From: Chara braunii
Lineage: Eukaryota > Streptophyta > Charophyceae > Charales > Characeae
Assembly (NCBI GenBank): GCA_003427395.1
Contig: BFEA01000539.1
Location: forward strand, 892,092-937,304
DNA: 45,213 bases
Direction of reading: 5' to 3'
This document shows, one piece after another, positions 10,855 through 20,274 of the stretch (its first letter is position 1; the number at the start of each line of letters is the position of its first letter). Under the pieces are notes generated by a model. It searched no databases, was not told where the DNA came from, and was given only the letters and a program-made list of their open reading frames with translations. A program made the position numbers and the translations under genes.

Positions 10855-11480
10855 CATGACTGTCTGTCTGCCATTGCCTGCGTCAGTCTGTCTGTGCTTT
10901 GTATGTTTGTTGCTGTTTTGTCGTTGTTCGTTTGTTCGTCCTTCTGTGTGTCTGTTCAACCTGCTTGTCTGACTGCTTCCTCTCTGTACATGTCATTCTG
11001 GCCTTCCCATGTGTCTGCTCTCTGTCCGCGTCTGTCGCCGTCTGAATGTTTGTTTTTCTGTGCCCGAGTGTCTGTTTTGTCAGTCTGTCAAATGCGCTTG
11101 TCTGTTTCTGTCTCTCCCTTCTCCCTTCTCCTCTCTCTTTCTCTCTATTCAGTGTGTGTGTGTCGGTGTCTGTCTGCCCGCTTGTCTGCCTGTCTGTTAT
11201 TGTTTGTCTGGTTGTTTGTGCCTGTCTCTTGTTTCTGTCTTGTCTGTCTGTCAATCATAGTCCATTCGTTTGTCCGACCCTACGTTCTGGTTTGTATGCT
11301 TGTCTGTCATCAACTGTTTGTCTGCTCGTACGTGTCTGTTTGACTTTCTATTTTTGCATGCCCGTGCCTGTTTATCACCCCTCCTTTTTCCTCTTACAGG
11401 GGATGCGGCATGGTCCAGTCATTCCCAGTCCGGTCCAGCAGGTGCCATTAGAGACTGTGTGCACTGCGGGCTGATGAAAA
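10855..11480 (+). repeat. TGTC/CTGT-rich low-complexity tract
   Basis: Imperfect GTCTGTCTG repeats run through about 10855-11345, with further patches near 11690-11870 and 14390-14520. Hydrophobic-looking open frames here simply translate TGT/CTG repeats and are not genes. Confidence 0.8.
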
Positions 11481-12727
11481 AGTGGCAGACATGACGAGTT
11501 ACAGAAGTATAGACCGAGAGGTAGCACCCTGCCATTCATTCATTCTTGCCTGAGTCATGTGGAAACGTTGCCACAGCGTCCCGGGCAAGGTTGTCTGTAG
11601 TGACCCCGTAAACGAGGTGGGCGAGAGGGGGCTTGGTTGTAGTGATAGGGCAGCAGCTGCCATAGCTGCCATAACCGTAATGTTAGTGTGAGTGTGTGTG
11701 TCTGTAGCCTGCGTTTGCATATCTGCGTCTGTATCTNTCGGTTTGTCTNTCCGACTGTGTCNGTCGGATCTTAGGTTCGACTATGTATGCCAGTTTGCCT
11801 GNTNGTTCGTGTCTTATTGATTAGTGNGTCTGTGTCCNTCTGTCCCCCTGTTTGTGTCTGTCACATGCCCAGTCGAGCGATGTATATAGAAACNGAGGAT
11901 CNGCAATGTAATAGAAAGGACTGAATGGACAATGCAGCGCAAGTAGAATCTCAACAAACAATACATATTCCAACTCATACAAAACGGTGTTGAATAGTGC
12001 AGGGAGGACTTAGATACAAAGTCTGACCTGACCTGACTGACCCTATTCACCTAGTATCAGATAGCGAAGCAGAATGCCATAATGCTAATNACTAGCCCAA
12101 TCAATGTTTGAATGCAGACCAAACATACACCGTATCCATCACCAGGTGTGAAGGACCCTGNCTCTGTACACAGGAAGAAAACGCCAGGTCCAGGCATACA
12201 CAGACGAAGAGGAGGGAATCAGACGAAAGGAGTGAGAAACAGACGGGAATGTCATCAACACCAAGTTTTGTCACAAGTCCCAAATAATTCCTCGTTGCAA
12301 TGTCTGAAGTCAAAAGTCGAGTCTGGATCCGATATCACCAAACTCTTTTTTTTTTCTCTCGTCGTCCGCAGACGCAGTGAACTCAGAAGATGAGAAAGGG
12401 AGAAGGAGATGGTGGACAGAGAAGAGGAAGAAGTAGAATGCCCTCTCCCTGTTACGGGCCAGGTACTGTTTGTGCTGTGCTGCAGGTACCCCGAAGACGA
12501 AGCCGGAGTACCAATGCTACAGGTAAGTACCCCTGGCTTCCACCCAATCCCTCTCTCATTCTCAAGCGTTATCCTTCCTATGGTGCCCATACTACAGGCG
12601 ACAGATCCTAGATAGCCTATACTATAATGTCGAATGACAATGGTAACAAACCTCCAAGCACAAACAGATCTTGCCTCAACCCATCAGGCAAGTCCCATTA
12701 TTGACTACTTTCTCTCTCCCTCCTCTC
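11481..12727. other. LTR-internal filler with scattered unknown bases, no gene
   Basis: Mixed sequence containing about a dozen isolated unknown bases between 11737 and 12161. A GTACAGGTAAG-type splice-donor-like motif lies near 12513-12523, and a TTCTCTC-rich stretch ends at a TAA microsatellite. A block from about 12618 (CCTATACTATAATG, ACAAACAG.T) resembles 14142-14230. Nothing coding could be supported. Confidence 0.4.
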
Positions 12728-12854
12728 TAATAATAATAATAAAAATAATAATAATAATAACAATAATAATAAATAATAATAACTATAATAATCATATAAT
12801 AATAACGATAATACAAAAAATAATACTATTAATAATTATAATAATGATAATAAT
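12728..12854 (+). repeat. (TAA)n microsatellite
   Basis: Imperfect ATAATA repeats that resume at 13618-13683 on the far side of the inserted hAT-like element. The two stretches were probably one tract before the insertion. Confidence 0.9.
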
Positions 12855-13617
12855 CAAGGTTACCTGACCGAACGTTCGGGAGCCCCGGGCTGGCCCCCGA
12901 ACGTTCGGGCGTTCGGGGTCCTGTTCGGGGGCCGAACACCTCCAGGTTCGGCCCCCGCCAAAAATTATTTCGGGGCCTAAAAATAAGTTTTGTTTTCTGA
13001 ATTGTTTTTTGTGAGTTCTTTGTGATGTAACCTACACGGCTATAAATTTTGAATCCATTTTGCTAAGCCAAAAAAACAATAAAAATCTTGAAAGATGGGG
13101 GTGTGAAAATGTGCTCGCCCACTCACTATTTTGTTTTTTTTCACTTTTAACTTTTTGTTTTCACTTTATTTCGGGGCCTCAACAATTTTATTATTTTTTG
13201 AAAAGTTTTTAATGAGTTTTTGATTATGTAAACTACATATCTGTAAATTCTCAGGGCATTTTCCAATGCCAAAAAAAAATTAAATATCGGCAAAGATGGC
13301 GGTGTCGAAAAGGTGCTGGCACACTCACTCATTTTAATTCTCATTTTATTTTTTCTTATTTTTATCAGAGTGTTTTTTTTTAAATTTGATTTTTAATTCA
13401 AATTTGGTAAAGAATTTGGATGCAGTGCCCACGCAAATATTGTTTTGTTCAGTTTTCTCCATAACATATTTGTTTTTTGGGATTATTTAAAAACGTCTTT
13501 TTTTTTTTTTTTTTTTTTTTTCTTTTTTGGTCGGCGTTCGGCCCGAACGGCCGAACGCCTTCCCAAGGGGTCCTGTACGTTCGGGCGTTCGGCCCGTCCC
13601 GAACGCCGGCAACCCTG
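12855..13617. mobile_element. Non-autonomous hAT-like element inserted in a TAA microsatellite
   Basis: The 763-bp segment has degenerate terminal inverted repeats: CAAGGTTACC on the left, and the complement of GGCAACCCTG on the right (that is CAGGGTTGCC). This CAGGGTTGCC-type end is typical of hAT elements. GAACG/CGTTCGG-rich subterminal inverted repeats follow on both sides. ATAATAAT flanks both ends, matching the 8-bp hAT target duplication, although the microsatellite makes this weak evidence. The centre holds two diverged copies of a unit of about 190 bp (about 12970-13165 and 13166-13345, each opening with TTATTTCGGGGCCT). No transposase is present. Confidence 0.7.
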
Positions 13618-13682
13618 ATAATAATAATAACAAAAATAATAATTATAATAATAAGAATAATAATAATAAGAATAATAATAAT

Positions 13683-14141
13683 TTGTAATATCAAACTTCG
13701 GCAATCAAACAACATCATACATATGAGACCAGATAGTCCTGACCTTGAACTAACAGTGGAAACAGCATCACGAGATCCACCAAATATGAACACACCAAGA
13801 ATTCATAATTGACAATGCTGAAAAGTCCCATCATCATCAACGAAGAACCAGAGTTGATATCCTATCTGGCGCTCGGCGCCCGGACTACAGATGGTCGATC
13901 CTATCTAGTGCAAGGGAGATAAGGAATAGCGAACTTCAACAATCAAACAGCATCATACATATGAGTCCAGATAGTCCTGACCTCAATCCAATCACCAAAG
14001 GTGCCTCACGAGTTTCACCAAACAAGAAGACACTAAGCTCATATTTGACAATGTTGGTAAAGTCTCATCCTCATCATAAATGAAGAACCAATGTTGATAT
14101 CTTATCTGGCACGCCCAGATGACGGATGGCTGATCTCTAGC
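13683..14141 (+). repeat. Tandem duplication of a ~230-bp unit
   Basis: Units begin about 13690 and 13928 and share CAATCAAACARCATCATACA, TCCAGATAGTCCTGACCT, GAAGAACCA and TTGATATC.TATCTGGC. They differ by point changes and small indels. No coding content is seen. Confidence 0.85.
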
Positions 14142-17100
14142 CTATACTATAACGACGAATGCTTGACGACAACAACCCTCCGACGTACGAACAGATTTCG
14201 GCTTATGCAGTTCGCCACAATCATGAGGTAAGTTTCCTCCACATATTACTTCTCGTCCTCCTTTCTCTGATTTTCCCTTCTCTCTCTCTCTTTCTCCCTC
14301 TCCTTTTATTCTCAGCGTGTTTCCCCTGGTTCCCTTTATGTATGCATTCTCCCCCCTTCCTATGTCCATCTGTTGGTCTATTCCGACTGTCCGTTTGTCC
14401 GCCTATTGGCCTGTCCTATTTGTGTCCGTATTGTTTCTCTGTCTGATTGTACCTGTCTGTCAGACTGTCTATGTCTGCTTTGCAACTGACTTGCCAGATT
14501 GTTTGTATTAGTCTATGTCTTGCTTGCCTATCTCTCATTCTCTTTTATACACACTCACACACAAACGGGGTCCATCAGTCTGTTGTTTTGCTGCCTTCTG
14601 CCTACTCGTTTTTCCATTTGCCTATGTTTTTCCTTTCTCTTTTGTCCGACCTCCTTCCTCCTTTTCCTTCTTCTTCTTCTTCTTCGTGCTCTTCTTTACC
14701 TCCTTCTTCCTCTTCTCCCTTGCATTTATCTCCTTCGTTCCGCACGATCTTGCTTTTTTTTTTTTTTCTGTTTTCTTACTTTGCTTATCAACGAATGCAC
14801 ATGTAATATATACTTCGGCCCATGTCTGTGTGATTCAATGTCATCGTGGAAGCCGTGAATAGGATGACGATCACGGGAAGGGAGATCTCGACCGGCGACT
14901 GCCATAATAATAATAATAATACTAATACTACTACTGCTACTACTACGAATAATAATAATAATAGAAATAATAAAAATAATAAAATAATAATAATTATAAC
15001 GTTGCCAAAAAAAAGCAAGCAAACTATTTTTTTCATTCTTATAAATCTGCAGTTTTCCTCGTGTTCAGGCGAGATCGCGTGACAACCGCCATGGCATTAA
15101 AACGGGTGAGCTTACTCCCCATCCTCCCGCATTTTCTCTGAGTTTCCTCTTCCTCTTTCTCACACATACACATACGTATACACGCAAACACTCATGCACA
15201 CGCACGAGTGCTTTCTCATACACTCCACCTATACATGGCCGTGTACGTTCCCATTTTCTAGCGAGTGATTTATTCGATGTCGCTCGTCCTACTAACGAAA
15301 ATGACTTGAGGCAGCCGCGGTGTTTATGTGCGTACACACACACACACACACACACACATAGACGTAGCATGCACGTTTTCTTAGTCTAGTGGTAGATTCA
15401 TTCGATTTTGCTCATCCTTTCGATTGAAGTACCGGACTCCTGTGGCGAGATAGGAGATTTACCTGGTTTCTTCTCCTGTCCTCGTCATCACCACCATTGT
15501 CATGGCCTCATAGTGCAACGCGATCCTTCACGAAAGTGCAGCACGTTGAAGCCACAACCCGCCGGGATGATGATCGGCACAAGCGTGCATTTCCACGAGC
15601 AGGGTGGGTGCCAAGCCCAATCTCGCAACATCATCGGAGGAGGCTTTGCACATCCGGCAAGTCTTCACCGTTGAATACGACAAGCATTAGATGTAGGCCC
15701 GGTTAGGAATCCTTTCCCCTCCTCTCTTCTTCCCCTTCTTCCCATCATTCCTCTAATGCATTCCACCTTCGCCCGTCATCATGCGTATTTCTTTCTCCTT
15801 GCGCCCGTACCCCTTTCTTTAGTGCTAGTGCATCCTCGTTCGCGAGTGCTCCCTTCCGGCACCCACTTCCTTTCATCGCGCGACCATCTACTCAACCTCC
15901 GCGCTTACTTCCCCCTGTATGTTACCTGCTGGCCCATGCCTGGAACATCGCTGTCATTGACTGCAATGCCAGGTAAGCATCTCCTCCTCCTCTCTCCTTC
16001 CCTCCTTCTTTTTCTCCTTCGCCTTCTTCTTCTTCTTCTTTCTTCTTCTTCTTCTTCTTCTTCGTGTGCCTCATCTCCCCTCGCGCGATCCACCTCCTTC
16101 TGTGCGGCCAACTTCTTCCCTTCGCACGACCACCTTCTTCCTATTTCTCCCCCTCACGCTATCTTGCCTGTCTCTTGCTCTGCGGACATCGTCCGTCCAC
16201 GTCCCCGACGCTCTCCTTCTCCACCTACCTGCGCGCTCTTTTCTCCATTGCTGATTTTCGTTTTCCTTCGGTCGAACATATAAACGGCCACTCATAGACT
16301 CGATCATGAACCCGTAATTACTAATAGAAATAATAATAATCAATAATAATAATAATAATAATAATAATATAGATAAGATGAATGTATACTAGCGACTTTC
16401 CCGGCCTGATACAGTCGGAGTAAGACATGTCGTACCTGGGGTGATATTCACCTGACCGAGGTGACAATGATCATTCGCAGTCAGATAAATCTCTTCCTCT
16501 TACACATACACACATACGCACCCATGCGTACTCAAAGATCCGAGTTCGGAGACGTATATCTCTGCTACCGGTAATTTCATTCGATTCGCTCACTTGATCG
16601 ATGGAGGTAGCACGAGGGAATCGCGGGGTTGGAGTACGCTCATATACACAACCTACGTATGCACAAGTACAAACACACATTCTCACATGCACACTCATAC
16701 ATATGTATAGTACTGCTTTGTCCTTTGGTTCGGTGAAAGTTTCATTTGACTTTATCATGTTTTTGTTTGAAGTGACGTTCGTAAGGTAGCGAGTGTGGAG
16801 ACTTACCTGCTTTCCAGCGCATTGCTGAAGGCGCTGGAAGCCGAGGATGGGTGACAGGTAAGTCACTTTCAGTCCCCTCTCTCTTCTCCCTCTTCTTCCC
16901 TCCTCTCCTTTCTCCTTCTTTTCTTTTTCTTCTTCCTACCTCTCTTCTCTCATGCCTTGCCGTATGCCCTCTCCCTCGTGTCCTCTTCTCTTGCTCGTAC
17001 GCACGCTTCTCCTTCGCGCTCGCTCTCGCTCGCACGCACGCTTCTCCTTCTTGTTTGCTCGTTTTGCTTGCTAGCTCGTTTGCTTGCTCCTCTTGAGTGC

Positions 17101-17340
17101 GCTGGCCTACCTACTTACCTCCGCACCCTAGCTTGAGCCTGCTTGCTTGTCTACGACTGTCTGCGCTAGCACCTGCTTCGCCTTTCTCTTAGCATGCTAT
17201 CGCACGCCGGCTTAGCCCCTGACCTGCTTCGTTCAGAGTCCTCCCGTCTACGACGCTCCTCGATCTACCTTCCACGTTATGCCATACTTTCCTTTTCTCC
17301 CTGAATTTACCCCTAGGTCTCGACCAGATTCACTTCCGAT
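14142..17340 (+). repeat. Pyrimidine-rich LTR interior with repeated GGTAAG-type motifs and microsatellites
   Basis: CT-rich tracts ((CTT)n at 16024-16065, T-runs near 14755) alternate with (TAA)n (14904-14998, 16318-16370), (CA)n at about 15335-15358 and GC-richer islands. GGTAAGT or CAGGTAAG occurs before pyrimidine tracts at about 14226, 15972 and 16855, and the complement ACTTACC at 16801. A similar CT-rich stretch occupies the same place in the solo LTR (33300-34100) and, inverted, in the right LTR (42660-44630). Open frames here are compositional. No exon series with a consistent protein was found. Confidence 0.5.
16799..16863 (+). repeat. Long two-tier hairpin with splice-donor-like arms
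   Basis: GACTTACCTG at the left pairs with CAGGTAAGTC at the right (10 bp). Inside, TTCCAGCGC pairs with GCGCTGGAA (9 bp) around a loop of about ten bases. A weaker version with TTACCTG and CAGGTAA arms is at about 15922-15978. Confidence 0.75.
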
Positions 17341-18403
17341 TTGCCTTAAAGGAGAGAGAAAATAATAATAATAATAATATAAATTTCTCTAGGGGTAGAT
17401 ACAGGAAATCCTTCGTTTTTCAATTCCCTCAATGGTTCAACCCTATTCGGGTTCTATACCCGCGGGAGTATCCTTCCATGTTCTAGAGGAAGATTCATTC
17501 TCGGTAATAAATGAACGTGACACCCCTCGCGATGGGCGCCTCCGTGGTCAGCGGAGGCTAGTCATGCCATCCTTCTTCCTAGTGAATATTCCTTACAACT
17601 TAAGTTGTATTCATAATAGTCGTTTTAAAAGAAAAGAAATCCACGGAGCCTAAAAAGATAAAAATATAATATAACCGAAAAAAAAAAATCTAACTTAATT
17701 CGTTCGAACGCATCCCCAACGGCCAACTGTCGGACCTGAGACCTCCTCTTCAAACTAACTCCTACAAATCCCGGCACGAAGGTCACGGGTTCAAGCCCCG
17801 GTCGTCCTGTCGAGGGGTGAAATCTAAGTAACACTCCTTGTAAAAAAAATGAGCTAGCTTGAAGGCCAAAGGGATTTATTCCCTAGGTCAGTTCTTCGAT
17901 AATTTATACCTATACCTATTGGGCTAGCTCCTAACTCAATTAGAATAAGAGCTATTCTGCAATAAGTAGAGTATAGGCTAGGTTCTTTTCAGTGTAACAG
18001 GCCCACGACCTGCTTCGTAGGGTTAGTCTAGGTTGGTACTGGCCGTCACAACTTAGTATGATAGGTAGCATGATCCTTTTGACAGCCCCGGCCGTTCGGC
18101 CGGGGCTTATGTCAATCTTCTCGAGTCTCCCCTTTTTGGGCTCATGGCGGAGTAATCCACCGAATCCTTTATTACCGACGCTTCGGACGTCCGTTATCGA
18201 ATGCTATCTATCATGTCGCCTCAGTTTCTGGCTAACTTGGTCTAAAGTTGTTGCTCCTTGTGTGACTCTTCTATCCTTGACTAACCCTCCGTCCATTTTA
18301 TGGTCGGAGGTTTATATTTACTAACCCTTTTTTAGCCTCTGCGCGGTTCAAAGTGGCGTGCAGGGTCATTCAACCGTCTCTGCGTTCGTCACGACAAGGC
18401 AGG
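17341..18403 (+). repeat. Hairpin-rich LTR segment
   Basis: Perfect small inverted repeats are dense here: AACCC-TATTC-GGGTT near 17440, GCCTCCG-7-CGGAGGC near 17548, the palindrome ACAACTTAAGTTGT near 17597, and CCTCCG..CGGAGG near 18285. The strongest is AGCCCCGGCCG-TT-CGGCCGGGGCT at 18084-18107. At 17788-17800 GGGTTCAAGCCCC matches the tRNA T-arm/B-box pattern, but no tRNA body surrounds it. Confidence 0.55.
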
Positions 18404-18640
18404 CGACCACTCGGAAAAAAAATAAAAAATAAAATAAAATTCACTGACTCCAGTATGTGCACGCCGTGTTTCGGCGTTTATGCTTGCAGGACTTTCTTGA
18501 CCATGGCAGTCGAGGGATTTGCCTCATTTCCCGTTTTTAACTGTCTTTAGCCTGTCTGTTGGTGCCGACGTTCTGTCGACTACAAAATCATGAGCGGATA
18601 CCTTTGTAAGGGTATCAGCTCTGACAGTTTTCCCTGACCC
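18404..18640 (+). repeat. 3' end (R-U5-like) of LTR copy 1
   Basis: An A-rich AAATAAAA stretch (about 18415-18442) is followed by sequence that aligns with the last 60 bp of the other two LTRs: TCTGTC, ACAAAA, GCGGATACC, TTGTAAGGGTAT and CTGACA. A-rich sequence precedes the terminal part in the solo LTR as well (35640-35690). Confidence 0.5.
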
Positions 18641-18645
18641 CATTA

Positions 18646-18670
18646 AGCGACGTCCCCGTCGCTAGGGAAT
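18646..18670 (+). other. Degenerate primer-binding site candidate
   Basis: GCGACGTCCCCGTCGCTAGGGA sits where the intact site lies relative to the LTR at 41276-41294. It resembles GTCGTTGTCGGGGA with a 3-base gap and substitutions. The call rests on position more than on sequence. Confidence 0.25.
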
Positions 18671-18743
18671 CTAAATGCAAACAAAGACCTTCTAACGTAA
18701 CAAGTTGTCAAAATCCGATTTCTTGGATGAAGTTGCGGTTTGA

Positions 18744-19130
18744 AGACCCTCACTGTACCCCTTGGTGCGCCCATACTGCCAGGATGTTAACCTGGTCTCC
18801 CATATATCCAAAAATGACAATTCCCAAGAAAAGATTATTCCATATAAACCCGAATGGGGATACTGGATCCGTACTACAGTCGCGGAGGCCACCAAGGAAG
18901 ACAATGATATCTCCTCCCCTAACTTTAGACTTTATTTGTCAGGATTTCGTTGGGTGTCCGAGGAGTTAGGAATCAAAATTGAATCCCGCCCTTTGGACGC
19001 GGGTCTTAACCTAGGTCAGATTTTACCGTCCCACCCGAAGTCTAATGCGAGGGGATCGACAACCTTGGCCTCAACCCACCACAGCCGGTTGATCAGACTG
19101 GAACTGCGGCTCACCGCGTTGTTATTTTAG
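18744..19130 (+). pseudogene. ORF0 homologue, N-terminal part, downstream of LTR copy 1
   Basis: The frame (stop-free from about 18744 to 19130) encodes a segment that aligns without gaps over 24 residues to the start of the ORF0 copy at 39946. It begins PY, shares two V, then ND, E and a closing P (8 identities in 24). Downstream, W-I-R-T-T, KED and NFRLYLSGFRW parallel W-V-E-T-S, KEG and VRVTIYMAASLW in the other copy. The initiator ATG of the other copies is not present at the matching position, and the remaining 150 or so residues of the family cannot be followed. The function is unknown. The position just after a proposed LTR end and primer site matches that of ORF0 in the minus-strand element, so I infer it belongs to the same retroelement family. 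Confidence 0.45.
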
Positions 19131-20262
19131 CGATGGTTCCCGTATTGATTACGCAATATCGGGTTAAATCCTCCTATCATTTTAGACCTGACTCTTGATC
19201 CCTCCGATATCTACCTGAACCAATTTCATCATTAAGGAGACCCGCTTTCAAGTTTCAGTTCTAGGCCGTAATCGGAAGGTTCGCTGCATGGTTATATTTT
19301 GTCAGCAGCCCACGCTGGGAGTTACGTCCCAACGATGCCCATTTTCCACCAATCCCCTCGTCAGTTTGGATGAATGAACCTCGTTGTAAGTATATATGGA
19401 GAAAAAAATTACCAATGAGAATCATATATCATGATTATCATATTGTCACTGAACGAGGGGCATCGTCAGAGCCATTTACGGGTCGTGTCTCCAGTCCTCG
19501 ATCACAGGCTGGACAGACACACGTCTCGGGGATCTTGAACCAACAGGAAAGCCAACCAAATATCCATAAAAAAAAATAAAAATATTGTTTGACTCCTTGT
19601 CTTGTCAAAAGGCAAAAAAAGAACAACCATTTCATTCATATCATACACTTTCCTGACTTGCAGGGTTTCTCAAATGCATCAAGGCTTCTAACTTTTTCAC
19701 ACCCCCTTTTTAGGGTCCTTCTCAACAATAACTGTATAAGACAAAGCATGGAAATAAAAGAATGACCATCAATGTCAAAACACATTCAGACCGTACATGT
19801 GACATTTCATCCTATCTTCCTTGAACACTTAGACGCTTTTGTGAGCATCCTAGTTCAAGTCTTGATAGTACAGTTTGCACATATCTCAAAGATACACTTC
19901 ATCAAGACTAGACTTTGGACAGACTCAGTTGTGAAAGTGAAAGCGGCTCTCGTAGGCATACCCCATAAATAAATTTCGTAATGTGTGACTTAAGGAACGA
20001 CCTTCCTTCTAAAAGATAAAGAGAAAGATGATAGATGAAGTACAAGTTACGTATCTCTGTCCCTACTTACTAAATACATATGCCGAGCTAATCCTATATC
20101 CAAACAAAGGTTACAAAATTTTGTTGACTCTTTTCTGCTGCTAAAGTACATCACCATGTCCCAAGAGAAGAGACCCTATCTATTTTACATTTCTTACCCA
20201 TAGTGTACAAAGTCTCGCTAAGAAGTGGAATGGTTGTAGAGAACATAGGAGGTCAAGACACA
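19131..20262. other. Non-coding or unrecognised stretch between two elements
   Basis: AT-leaning sequence with no protein signature. It lies between the decaying ORF0 fragment of the plus-strand element and the polypurine tract of the minus-strand element, so it should contain the junction of the two and perhaps the start of the minus-strand 3' LTR. I could not identify a TGTCG-type LTR start here on the minus strand. Confidence 0.4.
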
Positions 20263-20264
20263 TA

Positions 20265-20274
20265 CTTTCCCCCT
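20265..20274 (-). other. Polypurine tract candidate
   Basis: The minus strand reads AGGGGGAAAG, overlapping the TAG stop of ORF3 (20273-20275). Such a tract primes plus-strand DNA synthesis just before a 3' LTR. The sequence after it (TATGTGTCTTGACC) does not match the TGTCG start of the LTRs in this window, so the link is tentative. Confidence 0.4.

Larger units (their letters stand above)
5604..18640 (+). mobile_element. Diverged giant LTR (copy 1), plus orientation, expanded by nested repeats
   Basis: The start TGTCGCGCGCGGCGATCC matches the start of the solo LTR at 27872 (TGTCGAGCGCATCGGTCC). The end near 18600-18626 (GCGGATACC, TTGTAAGGGTAT, CTGACA) matches the last 60 bp of the LTRs ending at 36385 and 41297. 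Between these ends the modules occur in the same order as in the solo LTR: 5715-5928 matches 28003-28222, 6106-6660 matches 29584-30020, and 9000-9260 matches 32150-32390. The copy is about 13 kb, against 8.5 kb for the solo LTR. The excess lies mainly in 9300-17400, where microsatellites, a small hAT-like element and tandem duplications have accumulated. A weak primer-binding site and an ORF0 homologue follow directly, so it reads as the 5' LTR of a plus-strand element. The exact right end is uncertain by about 25 bp. Confidence 0.6.

Noticed and set aside
10894-11474. Cysteine/valine/leucine-rich open frames that look like membrane proteins
   Set aside because: They translate TGTC/CTGT low-complexity repeats in several frames at once.
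15756-16283. Leucine/serine-rich 175-codon open frame
   Set aside because: Pure CT-tract translation, including a (CTT)n microsatellite.
12500-17100. Intron-rich host gene suggested by repeated GGTAAGT words
   Set aside because: The exon-like parts give no consistent protein, the donor-like words sit in hairpins, and flanking modules place the region inside an LTR.
17788-17800. tRNA gene
   Set aside because: Only a T-arm-like GGGTTCAAGCCCC is present; acceptor, D and anticodon arms could not be drawn.
19053-19066. Start of the minus-strand 3' LTR (TGTCGATCCCC on the minus strand)
   Set aside because: It shares only TGTCGA with the LTR start and diverges at once; no preceding polypurine tract of good quality.
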